Source: Nocardia takedensis NBRC 100417
GTDB taxonomy: Bacteria > Actinomycetota > Actinomycetes > Mycobacteriales > Mycobacteriaceae
Direction of reading: 5' to 3'
DNA: 64,000 nt
Assembly: GCF_000308695.1 (NCBI RefSeq)
Contig: NZ_BAGG01000123.1
Span: 62,001-126,000, forward strand
The position numbers and the translations under genes are program-made. Below the pieces are notes generated by a model. The model saw nothing but the letters and a program-made list of their open reading frames with translations, was not told where the DNA came from and ran no database searches. Shown one piece after another: positions 60,254 through 64,000 of this stretch (within the stretch, counting starts at the first letter, position 1; every line of letters begins with the position of its first letter).

Positions 60254-61399
60254 TCAGTGGCGCGCGGACTTGTCGAAGCGCCGGGCGAAACGGCGGGCGG
60301 GGTCCTCGATGAGCGCGTAGCTCGCGGCGGCCAACGGCAGCGTCAGGGCGACCGTGAGCAGCAGGATGTAGCCGAAATCGCCCTGGAACGGCAGGATTCC
60401 GAACACCGGGAAGATGATCGACAGCACCGCCAGATGCCACAGGAAGATGCCGTAGGACCAGCGGCCGAGCATGGCCGCCACCGGGGAGGTCAGCCAGCGG
60501 TGACGGCCTTCGCCGAGTACCAACGGGGCCAGCAGACCGAATCCGATGACCGCGCCGAAGACCATCTTCAGCACGTACTGCCACGGTTCGGCCCTGGTGA
60601 GTCCGGGCGGGCCCGCCAGATCGGTGGCCGAGAGCAGGAAAGCGGCGGCCGCGATCGTCCACATCAGCGGTTGGCTGCCGAGAATTCGCCGCCACCGCGC
60701 GGGGACGTCGGGTTTGTCGACCAACTCGGCCAGCAGCATCCCGCCCGCGAACCACGGGATATAGGCGGGCAGCCAGTTGTCGGCGTGGATGGCGTCCGGG
60801 GTCGGCACCGGCAGGAAGTTCCAGCCCAGGCACAGCAGGCCGACGCCCAGGATCACCGGTATCCGCCAGCGCACGGCCCGTCCGCGCAGACCCACCAGCG
60901 CCCAGGCGAACAGCGGCAGCGCGAGATAGAACGCCACCTCGACCGACAGGCTCCACATCTGGGTCAGGCCGTCGGTGAGCGTAAGGGGGATGAACACCTG
61001 GAGCAGCGCGAGATTGGACAGCCACACCCGGAAGCCCGCGGTGTCGGCGGCGTTGGGCAACAGCAGCAGCACCGCGCACACCACCGCCCAGTAGGCGGGC
61101 ACGATCCGGGCGAAGCGATGCAGGAAATAGCGTCCGGCGTTCGGCGCGTCGCCGAACCCGCGGGCCGCACCCGCGTGCGGTCGCCACAGCAGGAATCCGG
61201 ACAGACCGAAGAAGACCGCCACGGCCATGTCGAAGCGACCCCACACCCGGCCGAGCACCGGTGTGCCCGCGGCGCCGGTCTGGAACGCGACGTGGGTGAG
61301 CAGCACACCCAGTGCCGCCATCGCGCGCATTCCCTCCAATGCGGGTACGAAACCGCGCGCACGCGGCGGCGCGTTCGTGGCGGAAAGAGTCACCGTCAT
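60254..61399 (-). CDS. Acyltransferase 3 family membrane protein
   Basis: A 381-residue integral membrane acyltransferase (OafA/YrhL type) with ten or so helices. It shows the typical 'FVPALEGMRAMAALGVLLTH' start with the catalytic His, 'RFARIVPAYW' and 'MWSLSVEVAFYLALPLF'. It would transfer acyl groups to an envelope glycan or lipid. Start at 61399 places the family N-terminus correctly; longer starts at 61516 and 61540 exist. It converges with aftD. Confidence 0.85.
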   Translation of the reverse strand: MTVTLSATNAPPRARGFVPALEGMRAMAALGVLLTHVAFQTGAAGTPVLGRVWGRFDMAVAVFFGLSGFLLWRPHAGAARGFGDAPNAGRYFLHRFARIVPAYWAVVCAVLLLLPNAADTAGFRVWLSNLALLQVFIPLTLTDGLTQMWSLSVEVAFYLALPLFAWALVGLRGRAVRWRIPVILGVGLLCLGWNFLPVPTPDAIHADNWLPAYIPWFAGGMLLAELVDKPDVPARWRRILGSQPLMWTIAAAAFLLSATDLAGPPGLTRAEPWQYVLKMVFGAVIGFGLLAPLVLGEGRHRWLTSPVAAMLGRWSYGIFLWHLAVLSIIFPVFGILPFQGDFGYILLLTVALTLPLAAASYALIEDPARRFARRFDKSARH

Positions 61400-61605
61400 C
61401 GGATCACCGATCTGCCTTCCCGATTCCCCGGGTTGAGAACCACTCGTTTCACTTCTCGCGCTAAACTCGGTCGATTTCTGGTCGAAATCCGGCCTCGGCA
61501 CCGCATGGTACGACATCGGACTGTTAGTGTCGGGGCTCACGAGTGCCGCGGCCTGCTCGCAGTACTCGCCGGATGGACCTGTGTTCTACGACGAGGAGAG
61601 TTTGC

Positions 61606-62727
61606 ATGGCACTGAGTGCCGGTACCAGAAGGACGGTGGCCTGCCTACTCGTGGGTCTCGGCGCGTTACTCATCGTGATGGCGCTGCTGATCCCGACCTA
61701 CACCGTCGGCAAACTGGCGAAAACTCCGCTCGACCTCGAGATCACCACGATCGCGAACAACAAGGCGGGCGAAGAAAGCCTGGTACTCGACTCCAAGTCG
61801 CTGACCGCGCCGGAGGGGTCGGCCAAGATCGACACCAACGTGCCGCTGATCTCGCAGCGCTTCGTCACGGTCGAGGAACCGTCCGGCGCGAGCGAGATGA
61901 CCGTCCAGGCCGGTCAGACCCTGCGCCGCATCGACAAGCAGGGCGACACCGGCCTGCTGACCGCCAGCGTGGACCGGGTCACCATCGACCGCAAGGACGG
62001 CATGCCCGTCGACACCGAGCCCAACGGCTCGATCGCGGTCAGCACCAACACCGCCGGTGAGAGCATCGCCGACCCGGTGCAGCACACCGGCTTGCAGTAC
62101 CGGTTCCCGATCGGCACCGAGAAGAAGACCTACCCCTACTTCGATCTCAACGCGCGCGCGACCTTCGACATCAACTTCATCGAAGAGACCGAGATCAACA
62201 GCATGAAGGTCTACCACTTCCAGCAGTCGGTGCCCGCCACCAACCTGTGGGACGTCGTGCAGGCCCCCACCAACCGCCTGACCCTGCCCGCCGCCAAGTG
62301 GGGCGTTCCCGGTGAAGGCGACGTCACCATGTCGCGCTACTACACCAACACCCGCGACGTGTGGGTGGAGCCGCAGACCGGCACCATCATCAAGGGTGGC
62401 GAGCAACTGCACCTGTACTACTCGCGCACGGCCGACAAGCCGGAAGTGACCGCGCTGAAGTCGAACCTGATCTTCGACGAGAACACCGTCGAGTCCCAGA
62501 TCTCGATCGCCAAGGACAACATCGACAAGCTGTCGCTGTACGGCCGCACCATGCCGATCATCCTCGGCATCCTCGGCGTGATCGCCGTCATCGCGGGCGT
62601 CGTCCTCGGCCTGCGCGGCGGCGGCAACACCGCTCCCGCGGGCCCGGGCGGCTACCGCTCCCCCGTCGGCGGCCCGCGCCCCGACGATTCGCCCACCGAG
62701 CAGATCGATATCCGCAAGGGTCTCTGA
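61606..62727 (+). CDS. DUF3068 membrane protein (PorA-like family)
   Basis: A 373-residue protein with one helix near each terminus (about residues 10-32 and 315-338) and a large extracytoplasmic beta-rich domain, the layout of DUF3068. Databases often name such proteins porin PorA family, but a porin role is not established. ATG at 61606 has GAGGAGAG 6 nt upstream. The end has 'PDDSPTEQIDIRKGL'. A strong terminator follows. Confidence 0.85.
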   Translation: MALSAGTRRTVACLLVGLGALLIVMALLIPTYTVGKLAKTPLDLEITTIANNKAGEESLVLDSKSLTAPEGSAKIDTNVPLISQRFVTVEEPSGASEMTVQAGQTLRRIDKQGDTGLLTASVDRVTIDRKDGMPVDTEPNGSIAVSTNTAGESIADPVQHTGLQYRFPIGTEKKTYPYFDLNARATFDINFIEETEINSMKVYHFQQSVPATNLWDVVQAPTNRLTLPAAKWGVPGEGDVTMSRYYTNTRDVWVEPQTGTIIKGGEQLHLYYSRTADKPEVTALKSNLIFDENTVESQISIAKDNIDKLSLYGRTMPIILGILGVIAVIAGVVLGLRGGGNTAPAGPGGYRSPVGGPRPDDSPTEQIDIRKGL

Positions 62728-62752
62728 TCCGCCGCTCGACGCGAGCAACCTC

Positions 62753-62796
62753 GAATTCGGCTCCCCGGCCTCCTCACCGGGGAGCCGAATTCTTTT
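62753..62796 (+). terminator. Strong rho-independent terminator
   Basis: A perfect 16-bp stem (GAATTCGGCTCCCCGG with its complement, 8-nt loop) is followed by TTTT. It ends the DUF3068 gene. Confidence 0.9.
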
Positions 62797-63122
62797 GTAC
62801 GCGACGAAAATCGCACGGCCGGTTATTCCGGCAAACGTTCCGCGATGCGCCGAAACCTCCTTGAAATCCGGCCGTGATCGGCACGAATTGTCATCTGGTG
62901 CGCGGGAATTCGCTGCGCCGACGCTGGTCCCGGTGTTCGTCGGCCGCTATAGGGACATCGAAACCGCGACACCGCCCGGGGCAGGCACAATGAATCGGAA
63001 TCGACCCTTCGTCCTGGAAATGGCGTTCCGCCCCGCCTCCGTCACCGACGCAGGTTCGCCGCGGACGCTCGCGGCCGAGGCGCACACCCACTACGGCGAT
63101 CTGCGGTCGAGGGCCTGAGCGC
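62797..63122. other. Intergenic region
   Basis: An open frame (62795-63118, plus) spans it, but it has no ribosome-binding site or family features. I see no other element. Confidence 0.4.
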
Positions 63123-64000
63123 TCAGAGCTGAGGTTCGGGGGCTCCCACGCGGACGGGGGCGTCGAGGGCGGTGCGGCGCGCGGAGCGCAGGACGACCAG
63201 CGCGACGATCAGCGTCGTCACGGCGGCGACCGAGACGGCGGTGCCGATCAGCGCGGTGACGCTGCGGGCGAAGACGAGCATCAGGGTGACCTCGACGGCC
63301 AGGCCGAGCCAGGTGAGCGCGGCCAAGGCGGTGCGGTCGACGGCGATCGCGGACAGCACCGCGCCTTGCAGGACCGCGAGGATCGCCCCGTGCAGGGCGA
63401 ACACCCACAGCAGACCTTGGATCGGCGCGTAGTCCTGACCGGCCAGCACCGGGGCGACGGGCGCGGCGAGCGCCGCCACGGCCACCGCGGCCACGCCTAT
63501 TCCGGACAGCACGCCCAGCGCGTCGCGGATGGCCCGCGCCGAATGCGCGGGCTGGGCCATCCGGGGGTAGAGCACCACACCGACCGCCTGCGGCAGCCAG
63601 AACGCGATCTTCGCGGCGATGGTGCCCAGGGCGTAGCGACTGGCGTCGGGTTCGTCGAGCACCATGCGGACCACTATCAGATCGGCGGAGGACAGCGCCA
63701 TCAGCGCGGCCTGCACCTGGGCCGCCCGCAGCACCGGCACCACACCCACGGGCATCGGTTCGGCGGCCGCGGCGGCGATCTCGGGCGTGCCCGCCACACG
63801 GCGGGCGAACAGGGCGGCGACCGCGATGCCCAGCGCGGCGGCCAGCAGCGCGGCGGCGGCGCCACCGCCCAGGGCCAACACCACCAGCGCGGGCGCGACG
63901 CGCGCGATCCCGGCCGTCCCCAACACCACCGCCAAACCGCGGAACCGCCTGGCACCTTGGAGAATTCCCTGCTCACCGGACAGCAGCACCAACGCGGGGG
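63123..64000 (-). CDS. Polysaccharide flippase-like membrane protein (5' end outside the window)
   Basis: At least 290 residues of a protein with eight or so transmembrane helices; the beginning lies beyond 64000. The sequence ('LSSADLIVVRMVLDEPDASRY', 'YALGTIAAKIAFWLPQAVGV', 'VLYPRMAQP') fits the MATE/MOP oligosaccharide flippase group (Wzx/MviN-like), which moves lipid-linked sugars over the membrane. The C-terminus is 'APEPQL'. Context with aftD and the acyltransferase suggests an envelope-glycan role. Confidence 0.75.
   Translation of the reverse strand, partial: PALVLLSGEQGILQGARRFRGLAVVLGTAGIARVAPALVVLALGGGAAAALLAAALGIAVAALFARRVAGTPEIAAAAAEPMPVGVVPVLRAAQVQAALMALSSADLIVVRMVLDEPDASRYALGTIAAKIAFWLPQAVGVVLYPRMAQPAHSARAIRDALGVLSGIGVAAVAVAALAAPVAPVLAGQDYAPIQGLLWVFALHGAILAVLQGAVLSAIAVDRTALAALTWLGLAVEVTLMLVFARSVTALIGTAVSVAAVTTLIVALVVLRSARRTALDAPVRVGAPEPQL

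Noticed and set aside
62795..63118. Plus-strand frame of 106 codons before the flippase gene
   Set aside because: No ribosome-binding site, overlaps the terminator end, and lacks recognisable features.

Overview
The window is a high-GC actinobacterial chromosome segment, most likely from Nocardia or a close mycolic-acid-containing relative. It carries orthologue-like genes of a mycobacterial cell-envelope and lipid block (fadE5, fadA2, fabG4, htdX, a TetR regulator, lpqI, a DUF2613 gene, aftD). It also has a DUF3068 envelope protein, secreted DUF4185 proteins and a lysin B, all typical of mycolata. I saw no rRNA, tRNA, CRISPR array, integrase or transposase.

Left part (1-19 kb): a sulfur-scavenging cluster (SfnB-like end, sfnG, an SfnB/DszC-like flavoprotein, free methionine-R-sulfoxide reductase) with a decayed styrene-monooxygenase-like gene inside it. 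It is followed by a lipoprotein, a TetR/MpaB-oxygenase pair and an alpha/beta hydrolase. Next is a thiolase-like/crotonase/TetR operon divergent from a second crotonase, with a perfect palindrome between them. Two secreted DUF4185 (GH183-type D-arabinanase) paralogues flank a methyltransferase, a hydrolase, fadE5 and a GGDEF protein. A small secreted repeat protein closes this part.

Centre (about 19.1-40.3 kb): a phage-tail locus, nearly all on the minus strand. Read in transcription order it has a divergent pair of HTH regulators, lysin B, several hypothetical genes, and a large Pro/Gly-rich protein with a C-terminal deaminase-like toxin domain plus a SUKH-like immunity gene. Then come a tail terminator, a tail tube protein, two tail-assembly chaperones joined by a -1 frameshift site, a short tape-measure-like protein, distal tail and Gp37-like proteins, collagen-like tail fibres, an amidase endolysin, a holin and a small coiled-coil membrane protein. 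No capsid, portal, terminase, integrase or replication gene is visible, and no sheath or baseplate-wedge gene. The simplest reading is a non-contractile tailocin-like particle, or a domesticated prophage tail, with its own lysis cassette and possibly a toxin payload. The toxin N-terminus shares a short motif with the C-terminus of the tape-measure-like protein, which suggests how a payload might be recruited. This is the most interesting part of the window.

Right part (40.6-64 kb): a secreted Gly-Thr-repeat protein, a VanW-domain protein, a short 6-phosphogluconate dehydrogenase, and an XRE regulator preceded by four evenly spaced palindromes. Then fadA2 is divergent from fabG4-htdX; htdX carries a one-base frameshift. 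Two tandem DUF5685 proteins with cysteine-rich tails, a TetR regulator and lpqI follow on the minus strand. The same operator-like sequence lies between fadA2 and fabG4 and upstream of the TetR gene, with a weaker match before fadE5, so one regulon is likely. The end holds a universal stress protein, isochorismate synthase, DUF2613-aftD, an acyltransferase, a DUF3068 protein and the end of a flippase-like gene.
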